64,000 nucleotides of DNA from NCBI GenBank assembly GCA_021372865.1, contig JAJFTO010000004.1, forward strand, positions 62,001-126,000, written 5' to 3'. A program made the translations under genes and the position numbers. Source of the DNA: Porphyromonadaceae bacterium. GTDB taxonomy: Bacteria; Bacteroidota; Bacteroidia; Bacteroidales; Dysgonomonadaceae. The notes under the pieces are model-generated. The model worked only from the letters and a program-made list of their open reading frames with translations. It was not told the DNA's origin and ran no database searches. This document shows, one piece after another, positions 39,188 to 53,015 of the stretch (within the stretch, counting starts at the first letter, position 1; each line of letters begins with the position of its first letter).

Positions 39188-40378
39188 ATGAATTTTTTAG
39201 AAGAAAAAATGATGAAATATGATGCTCCTCAGCGTGCAAAAGCTGCCGGCATCTATCCCTACTTTCGGGCTATTGAAAGCGATCAGGACACCGAAGTAAC
39301 TATTAACGGGAAGAAAGTTTTGATGTTCGGTTCAAATGCATACCTTGGACTGACCAATCATCCGAAAGTAAAAGAAGCTGCCGTGGCTGCTACCAAAAAG
39401 TATGGTACCGGAATGGCTGGCTCCCGGTTTTTGAATGGCACCCTTGACATCCACCTGGAGCTGGAAAGAAAACTGGCCAACTTTATGAATAAAGACGAGG
39501 CTGTTGTATTCTCTACGGGGTTCAGTGTAAATGAAGGTGTCCTGGGTTGCCTCACAGGTAGGGATGAGTATATCATTTGGGATGAGAGAGACCATGCATC
39601 TATTATTGAAGGAATCCGGACATCATTCTCCACAAAATATAAGTTTCGGCACAATGACATGGATTCTCTGGAGAAACAGCTCAAGCGTTGTGATTCAAGA
39701 AAAGTGAAACTGATTATTGTGGATGGAGTTTTTAGTATGGAAGGCGATCTGGCCAATCTGCCCGAGATCGTAAAGCTGGCACGCAAGTACAACGCCAATA
39801 TCATGGTCGATGAAGCGCACGGCCTGGGCGTGCTGGGTAAAAAATACAGCGGCAGGGGAGTTTGTGATCATTTCGGCCTGCTCGACGATGTGGATCTGGT
39901 GATGGGTACTTTTAGCAAGTCGCTTGCTTCTATCGGTGGATTTGTCGCCGGTTCCTACCCGGTGATCAACTTTTTGCGTCACAATGCAAGAACCAATATT
40001 TTCAGTGCCAGCATCACTCCTGCTGCCACAGCTGCCGCTTCAGCGGCACTCGATATACTCAAATCAGAGCCGGAACGCGTAAAACGGTTGTGGGAACTCA
40101 CCGAATATGCCATCAATCAGTTCCGGGAAAGAGGGTTTGAGTTGGGCCCCACTTCTACGCCTATCCTGCCGCTCTATGTAAGGGACAATGATAAAACCTT
40201 TCTAATTACCAAAATGCTTTTCGAAGAGGGTATCTTCGTCAATCCGGTTGTGCCTCCTGCCGTTTCATCCAGCGATACGCTGATTCGTTATTCGCTGATG
40301 GCTACGCACACCATTGAGCAGATCGATCACTCTATTGAACGTATTACGGCAGTCTTTAAGAAGGCAGGTGTTCTGTAA
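39188..40378 (+). CDS. spt: Serine palmitoyltransferase (PLP-dependent, alpha-oxoamine synthase family)
   Basis: Condenses L-serine with an acyl-CoA to 3-ketosphinganine, the first step of sphingolipid synthesis, a Bacteroidota speciality. The PLP Lys is Lys244 in GTFSKSLASIGG; His136 (RDHASI) stacks on the cofactor, and Asp208 and His211 (VDEAHGLGVLG) bind it. The N-terminal IYPYFRAIESDQDTEV and FGSNAYLGLTNHPKV are close to the known Bacteroides SPT sequence, which separates it from KBL and BioF. Length 396 aa, no membrane segment. Confidence 0.9.
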   Translation: MNFLEEKMMKYDAPQRAKAAGIYPYFRAIESDQDTEVTINGKKVLMFGSNAYLGLTNHPKVKEAAVAATKKYGTGMAGSRFLNGTLDIHLELERKLANFMNKDEAVVFSTGFSVNEGVLGCLTGRDEYIIWDERDHASIIEGIRTSFSTKYKFRHNDMDSLEKQLKRCDSRKVKLIIVDGVFSMEGDLANLPEIVKLARKYNANIMVDEAHGLGVLGKKYSGRGVCDHFGLLDDVDLVMGTFSKSLASIGGFVAGSYPVINFLRHNARTNIFSASITPAATAAASAALDILKSEPERVKRLWELTEYAINQFRERGFELGPTSTPILPLYVRDNDKTFLITKMLFEEGIFVNPVVPPAVSSSDTLIRYSLMATHTIEQIDHSIERITAVFKKAGVL

Positions 40379-40504
40379 CGGATATACGCACCCCATATCT
40401 CAGATCTGGAAAAGTTCAGTATGCGGAAACAGGGAAAATATTGAATTCTGCTCATTTGGCTTAACGAAATAGTGTCAGGCTTTACAACAGTTTTATTTTT
40501 TTCT

Positions 40505-40512
40505 TAGATTTG
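40505..40512 (+). promoter_or_regulatory. Promoter of the DUF389 gene
   Basis: TAGATTTG matches TAnnTTTG; TTTA at 40481-40484 stands at the -33 position with a 20-base gap (one mismatch). The ATG follows 16 bases later. Confidence 0.55.
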
Positions 40513-40528
40513 CGTAATAGTGACTCTT

Positions 40529-41872
40529 ATGGAGAAGAAAAGTGAGAAACTGATGCGCTGGTTCGATCTACGCAGCGAAATGGAAGGTTACGATGCCATT
40601 CACGAGAACATCGAACAGGGAATTGTTTTCAAGGGCACAAACCTTTGGATCTTGGTTTTTGCCATAGTAGTGGCTTCTGTGGGGCTCAATATGAACTCCA
40701 CGGCGGTGATTATAGGTGCCATGCTTATCTCCCCGCTGATGGGACCTATTAATGGCATGGGATATAGTCTGGCTACTTACGATTTTCAATTGTTGCGCCG
40801 TTCGCTTAAAAATTTCTCTTTCGCTGTTGGGATCAGCCTCATTACCTCTGCCTTTTACTTCCTTCTCTCTCCAATTAACGAAGCCCACTCTGAACTGCTT
40901 GCCCGTACCAGTCCTACCATATACGACGTGATCATTGCTCTTTTTGGAGGGCTGGCTGGTATTGTGGCTATGAGTAGCCGTTTAAAGGGAAATGTGATTC
41001 CCGGTGTGGCTATCGCCACCGCGCTGATGCCGCCCATCTGCACGGCAGGTTACGGACTGGCAACGTTACAGTTTAACTTCTTCTTTGGAGCGCTTTATCT
41101 TTTCACCATAAACACTGTTTTTATTGCTTTTGCCGCACTTATTGTCTGCCAGCTGTTGAGGTTTCCTATCCGGTCTATCGTTGATCCTGCCCGAAAAAAG
41201 CATGTAAACCGGGTTATCTCGATAGTCATTCTTCTTACACTTGTACCCAGCATCATTTTTGGTGTGAACCTGGTGAAGAACGAGGAGTTTACTCGAAATG
41301 CCGAAAGCTTTATCAGTGAGGTAACATTGTTGGGAGGTAATTATCTTCAGGATAAACAGATTAATCCCTCCGGTCGATCAATAGGGCTGCTCTACGCTGG
41401 TTATGGTCTGGGTGATACTACGATCACGGAGGTATGGGAAAAAGCACTGAATTACGGTCTCGATACATCCCGGATAGTGATTCGTCAGGGATTTGATGTA
41501 AATCTGATACAGGAGAATGTAAAAAAGTACCAAACGGAATCGGAACGTCTCAGCAGTCAGCTGGCAGCTACTACCTTTGCCCTGAAGCAGGCCGTGGGGA
41601 GAGGTGACAGCATTCGCAACATCCCACTGTTTGGGGAGAAGATCCTGGGTGAAATTAAACCTCTCTATCCGCAAATACGTTCCTGCTCTTATTCGGAAAC
41701 GTATCTTTTTACTCTGACCAATGACACTACACGCCGTTCGGAGATGATTCCAGTCGTGATCTTCACCGTTCCCCGCAACAGTCTGCGCACCCCGGACAGA
41801 AGCAAAATTGAAGAGTGGTTGAAAAACCGACTTGGCAACCCTCGTGCGAAGATGGTGATCGATGAGTCCTGA
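40529..41872 (+). CDS. DUF389 (TIGR00341-type) membrane protein
   Basis: A 447-aa protein with a short cytoplasmic N-terminus, five to six hydrophobic segments at about residues 40-270 and a soluble C-terminal domain of about 175 residues. The DUF389 hallmarks NSTAVIIGAMLISPLMGPI and GIVAMSSRLKGNVIPGVAIATALMPPICTAGYGLA are both present. The family's function is not established. The ATG at 40529 is preferred over a GTG three codons earlier. Confidence 0.88.
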   Translation: MEKKSEKLMRWFDLRSEMEGYDAIHENIEQGIVFKGTNLWILVFAIVVASVGLNMNSTAVIIGAMLISPLMGPINGMGYSLATYDFQLLRRSLKNFSFAVGISLITSAFYFLLSPINEAHSELLARTSPTIYDVIIALFGGLAGIVAMSSRLKGNVIPGVAIATALMPPICTAGYGLATLQFNFFFGALYLFTINTVFIAFAALIVCQLLRFPIRSIVDPARKKHVNRVISIVILLTLVPSIIFGVNLVKNEEFTRNAESFISEVTLLGGNYLQDKQINPSGRSIGLLYAGYGLGDTTITEVWEKALNYGLDTSRIVIRQGFDVNLIQENVKKYQTESERLSSQLAATTFALKQAVGRGDSIRNIPLFGEKILGEIKPLYPQIRSCSYSETYLFTLTNDTTRRSEMIPVVIFTVPRNSLRTPDRSKIEEWLKNRLGNPRAKMVIDES

Positions 41873-42098
41873 TGCCCGCGAGAGACAGATACGGAATTAT
41901 GCGAAATTCTTTCCCGGGAAAAGTGACTACTGATTGTAAATTTTAATACAGGGTAAACTATTCCGTCCTTTTTGCTGTTATAGTTTAAAATCATTACTTT
42001 ATTGCGGCATGTTTTTGTAAAAAGGCCGGAGCTGTTTCTTTACAGGACACCCGTTACCGGACGTTTACATAAAGCCTTCACCTGAAAATTAACATCAT

Positions 42099-43118
42099 AT
42101 GAACAACCTGGAAACATCCTACATGGGTATTAGGCTCGGCAGTCCGGTCATTCTCGGTGCCTGTGATCTCTCTTCCGACCTCGACATGCTGAAAAAAGCA
42201 GAAGAACAGGGCGCAGGTGCTGTAGTGTATAAAACCCTCTTCGAGGAGCAGATACAGATGGAGAATCTGTATCACGACGAGAAAGTGAGTCAGTACGACG
42301 ATATTCATGCGGAGATGATTACCCTCCACCCCGACATTGACCGTTCAGAGATTGAATATTATCTGGTAAAACTACGTCAGATAAAAGAAAGTCTTTCTAT
42401 TCCGGTTATTGCCAGCCTCAACTGCGTGAACGAGTCGAGTTGGATACGGTACGCCGGAATGATCGAAGAGGCCGGAGTGGATGGCATTGAGCTGAACCTG
42501 TATCAGATTCCGGTAAATTTTGATATTGATGCAACCAGTATTGAACAACAACAGGCTGGTATTGTAGCTGCCGTCAAACAACAACTTTCAATTCCGGTAA
42601 GTGTGAAACTGAGTTCAGACTATACCAATATCCTGCATTTTGCTACACGGCTTGATGAGAAGGGCATTGACGGTATGGTGCTTTTCAACGCATTCTTCCA
42701 GCCCGACGTGGATATCTGGCATGAAAATCACAGGAGAGCATTCAACCTGAGCCACAAAGGTGAATATAAAAAGTCGCTCCGCTATGCCGGAATGCTCTAC
42801 GGACGTGTCAAAGCCGATGTATGTAGCAGTCGCGGTATTTATGACGGTGACGATGTGATCAAGGTGCTTCTGTCCGGTGCTTCATGCGTGCAGGTTGTGA
42901 GCGCAGTATACCGGCACGGATTGGAACGGATAGGTGAGATAAACCGGAGCATCACCGACTGGATGCAACGCAAAGGATATGATCAGATTGATCAGTTCAG
43001 GGGTAAGCTTTCCGACAGTTCACTAAACAAAAATAATACCCTGCTTATTTACAGGAGAGCACAGTATATTGACATGCTGATGCACTCCGACAAACTGCTT
43101 GAGGATCTGGAGTGGTAA
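42099..43118 (+). CDS. Dihydroorotate dehydrogenase-like FMN protein
   Basis: A 339-aa TIM-barrel protein related to class 1 dihydroorotate dehydrogenases (start LETSYMGIRLGSPVILGACDLSSD; IPVIASLNCVNESSW; ELNLYQIPVNF; IPVSVKLSSDYTNI; LLSGASCVQVVSAVYRHG as FMN-phosphate loop). The catalytic base region of true PyrD (NLSCPN) is replaced by LNLYQIP, so the physiological substrate is probably not dihydroorotate. Similar proteins are common in Bacteroidota and Chlorobi and are usually annotated 'DHOD-like'. It marks the last gene before the AT-rich region. Confidence 0.85.
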   Translation: MNNLETSYMGIRLGSPVILGACDLSSDLDMLKKAEEQGAGAVVYKTLFEEQIQMENLYHDEKVSQYDDIHAEMITLHPDIDRSEIEYYLVKLRQIKESLSIPVIASLNCVNESSWIRYAGMIEEAGVDGIELNLYQIPVNFDIDATSIEQQQAGIVAAVKQQLSIPVSVKLSSDYTNILHFATRLDEKGIDGMVLFNAFFQPDVDIWHENHRRAFNLSHKGEYKKSLRYAGMLYGRVKADVCSSRGIYDGDDVIKVLLSGASCVQVVSAVYRHGLERIGEINRSITDWMQRKGYDQIDQFRGKLSDSSLNKNNTLLIYRRAQYIDMLMHSDKLLEDLEW

Positions 43119-43158
43119 ATACTCTAGGGGCTGAAATCAATGACACCTACAAGAAAGA

Positions 43159-44943
43159 TCAATAATTTACACTTTCTAAATCCAATAATTTAGTATTGAC
43201 TTTGCCTTTCATAATCACGTATTTACCGGGTTGAATGTGAAAATCAGTGAGATTTTTCTTCCTGTAAGCGTACAACTTATATTTATTTCCCTTATTTCGT
43301 TCAATAATGGAATAATTACCCTCGTCCCAATTTGTAAGTAAAATGCTCATTTTATTTTTTGTTGTATGGTCAAGTTCCGTGATAACTCCCTCCTGCCGAC
43401 CATCCCATTGATTCTTGCTATGCTTTACATTTGGGAGTATGGTTAGATGAAGTATTCCATCAATTTCTTTTAGAAAATAAAGTCCAGTCCCATTGTATTT
43501 TACCAACGATGAATTACCAAGCCCAATAACTTCTTTTACATTCTCGCTTACATTTAGTGGATTCCATTTCGTTATGTCACCTGAATAATAAAGCCTGTTC
43601 AAGTCTGAATAAATGGCCACGTTCCTTTCTTTTGAGATGGCGTAATAATCCGTAACCTGCTCATTCGGGGAATCCATCTCATAATTGGTGTAGAGCCTTG
43701 TCGATTTGAAAATTTCATTTGCGATGATGAAACTAGCAGCTTTACCCGGAGTGGAGGTTACACTTAGTACATGCGATCCGGATGAGTATGGACCATATAC
43801 ACTAAGCGAATAGGTCCACATTTGCGCTGCTTGTACTCCGAGCGCTCGAAAATATTGAGCCTGTATTGGATATAAATACCTGCTCTGATTAAAAAAAGTC
43901 TCGAATTCATAGACAACCTTCGCTTTGTTCTTAAAAGCATCCGATAAAGCCCAGCCATAGCCAGTCACGTCGTTATAATAGGTTTTGAACCACTCGGAGA
44001 AGTCCGTTTCTGTCAAATCTTTCGGATTGCGCCCATAATTTTCACCTACCAAGTCTTGTCCAGGATAATTACACATCGCCACGACTTCAACATGAGAGCT
44101 TGCAACAGCACGGAAAACATCTTCGTGTTCGCGCATATAGCGGTGCCAGTTTAGATTCCAGACAATTGGGTGTCTTGCTCCCGAGTCACGAATCAATTTA
44201 TGCATCGTGTTGATGTAGTTACGCACAAGTTCCTCACGATATTCTAGATACGTTCGTTGATCTTCTTTTTTCCCTTTACCTTCTGCCCAAGATAAAAAGT
44301 CCTTGAAATAACCTGTATTTTTAATCTCATCGTAGGAATATACACTTGGTTCGTTCATGATCTCCCACATTGCAATATGCTTCGTCTCTTTATAGGTCAC
44401 ATTAAGATACGGGTTACTACGGTTTAGTAATTGCGTAATATAATTCTTCGTTTTTTCTACAACCTTCTTGTTGTGAATCCACTCTTCCCTATTTAACCCT
44501 ACCCACATTGAGTTTGAGACATGTGCACTGCCCATGTGATTAATGAAAGCGAGTGTGACATAAATACCTCTTTCTGAGGCTTCTGCAATCATGTAGTCGA
44601 GTATATCGAGATAGATCGTTTCTACAATATTTCCCTCATGATCTACAAAATCTGCCGGTGTAAGGTGGCATCGTATTGAGTTGACGTGCATCAGTTCTAA
44701 TTCCGTAAAACTTTCATCCGTCACTTTTTTCAATTCATTACTTGATAGTTGTACTCCAATTTTTTGCAGACGCTTATATTCCCAACTTAGATTCGGTTGG
44801 AAGTTGACTCCAAAAATTGCCATTTCTTTTCCGTCTGGCATATAAAGCTTCCCGTTTTTTGTATACGTATAATCTTGAGAAACGACTGGCTGTATACAAA
44901 GAAAAAAGACGAACAGAGAAAAGATAAATTTAAAATTGTTCAT
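43159..44943 (-). CDS. Secreted clan GH-A glycosidase (GH5-like), 594 aa
   Basis: Exported protein with a signal peptide (residues 1-22, ends PVVSQ). A TIM barrel holds the acid/base Glu198 in MWEIMNEPSV and the candidate nucleophile Glu346 in KVVYEFETF. About 180 C-terminal residues look like beta-rich accessory modules (LYTNYEMDSPNEQ to the end). The start NGKLYMPDGKEMAIFGVNFQPNLSW is typical of cellulase-fold enzymes. I cannot name the GH family or subfamily; GH5 or a related clan-A family is likely. Last gene of the leftward six-gene operon. Confidence 0.75.
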   Translation of the reverse strand: MNNFKFIFSLFVFFLCIQPVVSQDYTYTKNGKLYMPDGKEMAIFGVNFQPNLSWEYKRLQKIGVQLSSNELKKVTDESFTELELMHVNSIRCHLTPADFVDHEGNIVETIYLDILDYMIAEASERGIYVTLAFINHMGSAHVSNSMWVGLNREEWIHNKKVVEKTKNYITQLLNRSNPYLNVTYKETKHIAMWEIMNEPSVYSYDEIKNTGYFKDFLSWAEGKGKKEDQRTYLEYREELVRNYINTMHKLIRDSGARHPIVWNLNWHRYMREHEDVFRAVASSHVEVVAMCNYPGQDLVGENYGRNPKDLTETDFSEWFKTYYNDVTGYGWALSDAFKNKAKVVYEFETFFNQSRYLYPIQAQYFRALGVQAAQMWTYSLSVYGPYSSGSHVLSVTSTPGKAASFIIANEIFKSTRLYTNYEMDSPNEQVTDYYAISKERNVAIYSDLNRLYYSGDITKWNPLNVSENVKEVIGLGNSSLVKYNGTGLYFLKEIDGILHLTILPNVKHSKNQWDGRQEGVITELDHTTKNKMSILLTNWDEGNYSIIERNKGNKYKLYAYRKKNLTDFHIQPGKYVIMKGKVNTKLLDLESVNY

Positions 44944-44992
44944 TGGGAATATGAAATAAACGTGAACGAATTATTTGACGTAAGAACCTGTA

Positions 44993-49520
<4,528 letters not shown>

Positions 49521-49533
49521 CTGAATGTTTTGA

Positions 49534-51558
49534 TTAGTCCCATATAATAACGAGCGTGTCTTCGCTGTCGATATGGATTGTCTTGTCGTTTAGCTTACTT
49601 TTTTTATTTGAATACAAAATGCGAGCGTTCTTGTAGGCCGAAAGACCGGTCAACCTGATTGTTACATTCTCCTTGTTCTTGTTGATAATAACAGAGATTA
49701 CCTTATTCCCAGACTTCAGGTTTTTCATCAGCACACCTTCCTGAAACGATTCGAATCCAATTCTATCAGATGTGTTGAAGTATGGATCCAAGAATTCAAG
49801 GAGAGGGCGATAATCATTTGCCTTTCTCGCACCCAATCCTATTAAAGAAGGCACCCATACCACTTTACCCTTTCCGAAGTTATTTATAATTCCAACCATT
49901 TCACCTGCCTTGTCACCGATGTTTTTCCCTTTTTCCACATCGATTATCCCTTTTAGCGCATGCGTAGAAAGTGTGTTGTCTTCCGTTATTTTCAAATCAA
50001 ATAGATCTTTCTCAAAAATGAATTCCGAAACACTTCCTCCAAAAAGGTCCGCTAACGGAAAGCTGTTCACCATCTTCGACATGGCTTTTTCATCGTAGAA
50101 AGCGGTAAGACCATCGACGATCAATGTACCTCCGTTTCGTACAAAATTCCGAAAATGATCATAATAAGACTCAGGTATACTTATTTGATGAGCCAGTATG
50201 ACGGTCTGTCCCGAATAATCTTTCTCCGAGAAGGAGAATTCATTGAATTCCTTGAACGTTGGCTGCAAACCTATCTGAGATAACGCTTCAAAATAGCTGA
50301 TGCCCGACTTCATTACAGCTCCGGGTTCCCGGATTTCGTATTTGTTATTTTTAATATCAGGAGCCATCATTTGCTCAACCCAAATCGATTCTCTATTATA
50401 AAGGATATGGATGTTGCTATGGATCGGTTTGGCCACACGGAATAATTTCTCGTTTTCGTTGATTAGATGAGCAATTTTCCCTGTCTCGATCAGCCTCTCT
50501 GTTGGCCTATTCTGAAAGTCAATCATCGCCCATTCACCGGCTTCCGTACCGGACATTCTTGGATTTAAACACCAGAAAATCGCCCCTTTGCTCCCGGTAC
50601 CGACAACAATCCACAGCCACTGGGCAATCTCTTCTTTGGTGGGACAAAACGGTTCGTAACCGCTGTAAATATTGTTGCCACCTTGAAGTTCTGTCATCAG
50701 CCACGGAATATTTCCTGCACCCGATAGAATAATTTCACTGTTCGCCGACATTGCCAATGCATATTTATTCCGCGTGAAATATCCGAAATGCCAACTGGCA
50801 TGAGCCGAACCGCCCAAGCTAGTCAAGAACCTGCTCCAAGCCGGAAAATCATATTGCGCAACGTTGTCAAAGATCTGATGCGTATTCACATGAACAGGAT
50901 TCCGGGCGTCGTATTTTTTAATCTCGCTCGTCAGCCAATTTAGATACCATGTATTGTAATAAAGTATAAACTCTTGCTTATCGAAAGAAAGATAGGGAGT
51001 ATCCTTTAGTGGATGTATTGTTGCAATCTGTTGACTGTTTTTCCATTCAGCAAAGATCTCTTTTCCAAGAGGATTTTGTACACTACCCCCTCCCGGTTCA
51101 TTAATCGGGACCCAACCGTACAACGACTTGAATTTTTTGAAGTGCGTCACTACAACTTTTATGTATTCAGCGACCCGTTCGAGGTGTTCCCTGTCGCTAG
51201 GATACTTGAAGCCTCCCACATCGGTAAAATCCGTTGCAGGAAAAAGATTCGCGTAAATCTTCACATTGTATTTTTCTCCGTACTGGAACGCTTTGTCGAA
51301 CAGTGAAAAATCCCAATTTCCGTTCTCGTCTTTCATATAGTTTTCGAACATCCTTATACGAGTCAGGTTCATATTGTTGTCGCTAAGCGTTTTGAACCAA
51401 CTCTCCACATTCTTGTCAGATTGTCCGGGCTCAATGAAGATTTCAGCACCAAACATCAAGGCATCCTCTTCACTCATCTGGGCACTTACAACCGATGAGG
51501 CCAACAGGAACAGTACACACAGGATTATTCTACTACTATTTTCAAAAAATATTCTCAT
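49534..51558 (-). CDS. Secreted GH42-like glycosidase (clan GH-A with trimerisation-type domain)
   Basis: A 674-aa exported enzyme (signal peptide MRIFFENSSRIILCVLFLLA, ends VVSAQ). Barrel with acid/base Glu154 in WVPINEPGGG and nucleophile Glu290 in PWLMTELQGG. Then an alpha/beta, glutamine-amidotransferase-like domain (about 440-590: FRNFVRNGGTLIVDGLTAFYDE) like the trimerisation domain of GH42, and a small C-terminal beta domain. GH42, GH164 (beta-mannosidase) and GH165 share this architecture, so the substrate sugar is open. The start at 51558 is chosen for the signal peptide; the longer open frame to 51696 has no support. Confidence 0.75.
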   Translation of the reverse strand: MRIFFENSSRIILCVLFLLASSVVSAQMSEEDALMFGAEIFIEPGQSDKNVESWFKTLSDNNMNLTRIRMFENYMKDENGNWDFSLFDKAFQYGEKYNVKIYANLFPATDFTDVGGFKYPSDREHLERVAEYIKVVVTHFKKFKSLYGWVPINEPGGGSVQNPLGKEIFAEWKNSQQIATIHPLKDTPYLSFDKQEFILYYNTWYLNWLTSEIKKYDARNPVHVNTHQIFDNVAQYDFPAWSRFLTSLGGSAHASWHFGYFTRNKYALAMSANSEIILSGAGNIPWLMTELQGGNNIYSGYEPFCPTKEEIAQWLWIVVGTGSKGAIFWCLNPRMSGTEAGEWAMIDFQNRPTERLIETGKIAHLINENEKLFRVAKPIHSNIHILYNRESIWVEQMMAPDIKNNKYEIREPGAVMKSGISYFEALSQIGLQPTFKEFNEFSFSEKDYSGQTVILAHQISIPESYYDHFRNFVRNGGTLIVDGLTAFYDEKAMSKMVNSFPLADLFGGSVSEFIFEKDLFDLKITEDNTLSTHALKGIIDVEKGKNIGDKAGEMVGIINNFGKGKVVWVPSLIGLGARKANDYRPLLEFLDPYFNTSDRIGFESFQEGVLMKNLKSGNKVISVIINKNKENVTIRLTGLSAYKNARILYSNKKSKLNDKTIHIDSEDTLVIIWD

Positions 51559-51656
51559 GTTTGTTTTATTGTGAATCGATATATGTAAAATTTTGACAAT
51601 CATCATGGTAAATCGGGAAAGTGTTTTTTTACATTTTATTTCCAACAGAAGAGCAA

Positions 51657-52910
51657 TTAAATCAACTTTATATAATACGCTACAATGTCTTTCCATTTGT
51701 AGTATGGAGCCATGTTGGTTTTAACGGGTATATGTACTTCACGTTCGTTATGTAATATTTTCACGATAATTTCACCTTCACTATTTTTATAAAAGATCCA
51801 TTGAATGTTCGCACCCATCGGAGCTACCTTATAATCGTTCCACACTTCATAAACTTTTTGAGGATCCGGTTCCGTGATGCTGGCCTCTTTTATGCCCAAC
51901 AAGGCTGCAAATGGAATAATACCTTCTGCGTGGGCAAAGCGTAAGTTCGCTGAAATATCCTTCTTTTCAATTGCAGCTTGCGAAGTTTCAATGAAGTTTT
52001 TCAACATCGGCTTTGCTATTGTGATGGCTATGTTGTTATTTATTCCGGAAGGTCCTTTACGCAGATATTGATTGAGGTTTTGAATTTGCCACAGCGCGAA
52101 AATTTCATCTTCTGTAAAAACATCATAGAGAGAGATATTGATACCCGAAGCTTCCAAGATAATAACAGCTGACCAAAAGTTTGTCATGAAGTTTTTCTTG
52201 TCACCCAACCGCGCGGGAACGCTTGACTTGAAAAGTGATGAGATGAAACGATCCGTAGAAAGTATTTTATCCGTAAAGCTATCGCGAATATCTCTCCATG
52301 GACCCTCTTCGTAATAATCCCGGTATTCTTTGCTGTAAAAGTTTAGATAATAATTGTTATAATCGCTTGATTCCATGTCAATTGAAATAGATGGATTCAT
52401 CTCTTTCATTTCCAGGCAAAAATAACTCATGCTTAAGATGCAACGAGGGACTAAAGTGGATTTTGCATCTATCACACACTTTTCATCATTGAATATTTCC
52501 GGATAATTATTAAACATTCGTTTGGCAATTCCTTTCTGTTCTTCTGCTCCTATCGATGATAAGTCACCATATCGCTTATACATGTAACCATTGATCTCGT
52601 CAATTTTTTGTTTTACCTCTTTCCCTTTTTCCGTTAGCAAATTATCATTGTCAGCATCTTTAAAAATTGAAGCCAAGTCAGGAAAAAGAGTTTCAGAGGT
52701 ATGAACTCGAGAGCCATGCCTGCCTACATGGTTTACATAAAAGGGAACATATCCCGTTGGAGGTGATGTATACTCCTGATGCTGGAATTTGTATGCCATG
52801 GATGTGCCGGCGCTATTTGAAATAGTTTTTACAACATCGTCACGTTTACTTTGTGAGATGACCTGTAATGGAATAATACCTAACAGTAAATAAATGATTA
52901 TCTTCTTCAT
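51657..52910 (-). CDS. Secreted histidine phosphatase, MINPP/phytase-like
   Basis: A 417-aa exported enzyme (signal peptide 1-20, ends QVISQ) of the branch 2 histidine phosphatase superfamily. The phospho-accepting motif is RHGSR at residues 64-68. The distal proton-donor motif is HAE at 327-329 instead of the HD of common acid phosphatases; HAE is the mark of multiple inositol polyphosphate phosphatases, which degrade phytate. It lies inside an operon otherwise made of glycosidases, so its natural substrate may be a phosphate group carried by, or co-occurring with, the target glycan. The start at 52910 (MKKIIIYLLL) is chosen over the longer open frame. Confidence 0.82.
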   Translation of the reverse strand: MKKIIIYLLLGIIPLQVISQSKRDDVVKTISNSAGTSMAYKFQHQEYTSPPTGYVPFYVNHVGRHGSRVHTSETLFPDLASIFKDADNDNLLTEKGKEVKQKIDEINGYMYKRYGDLSSIGAEEQKGIAKRMFNNYPEIFNDEKCVIDAKSTLVPRCILSMSYFCLEMKEMNPSISIDMESSDYNNYYLNFYSKEYRDYYEEGPWRDIRDSFTDKILSTDRFISSLFKSSVPARLGDKKNFMTNFWSAVIILEASGINISLYDVFTEDEIFALWQIQNLNQYLRKGPSGINNNIAITIAKPMLKNFIETSQAAIEKKDISANLRFAHAEGIIPFAALLGIKEASITEPDPQKVYEVWNDYKVAPMGANIQWIFYKNSEGEIIVKILHNEREVHIPVKTNMAPYYKWKDIVAYYIKLI

Positions 52911-53015
52911 TGTTCTTTTACTTTGATGATTCACTGTTACACTTGCGTATTGAAATGGTTTTATAAAATCGATCATAATTTTCAATTTTTCTCAATCGGT
53001 TCGATTAGTGAATTA

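Noticed and set aside
43119-43158. Insertion sequence, integrase or attachment repeat at the composition change
   Set aside because: The 40-base gap contains no transposase remnant, no clear direct repeat and no tRNA end.
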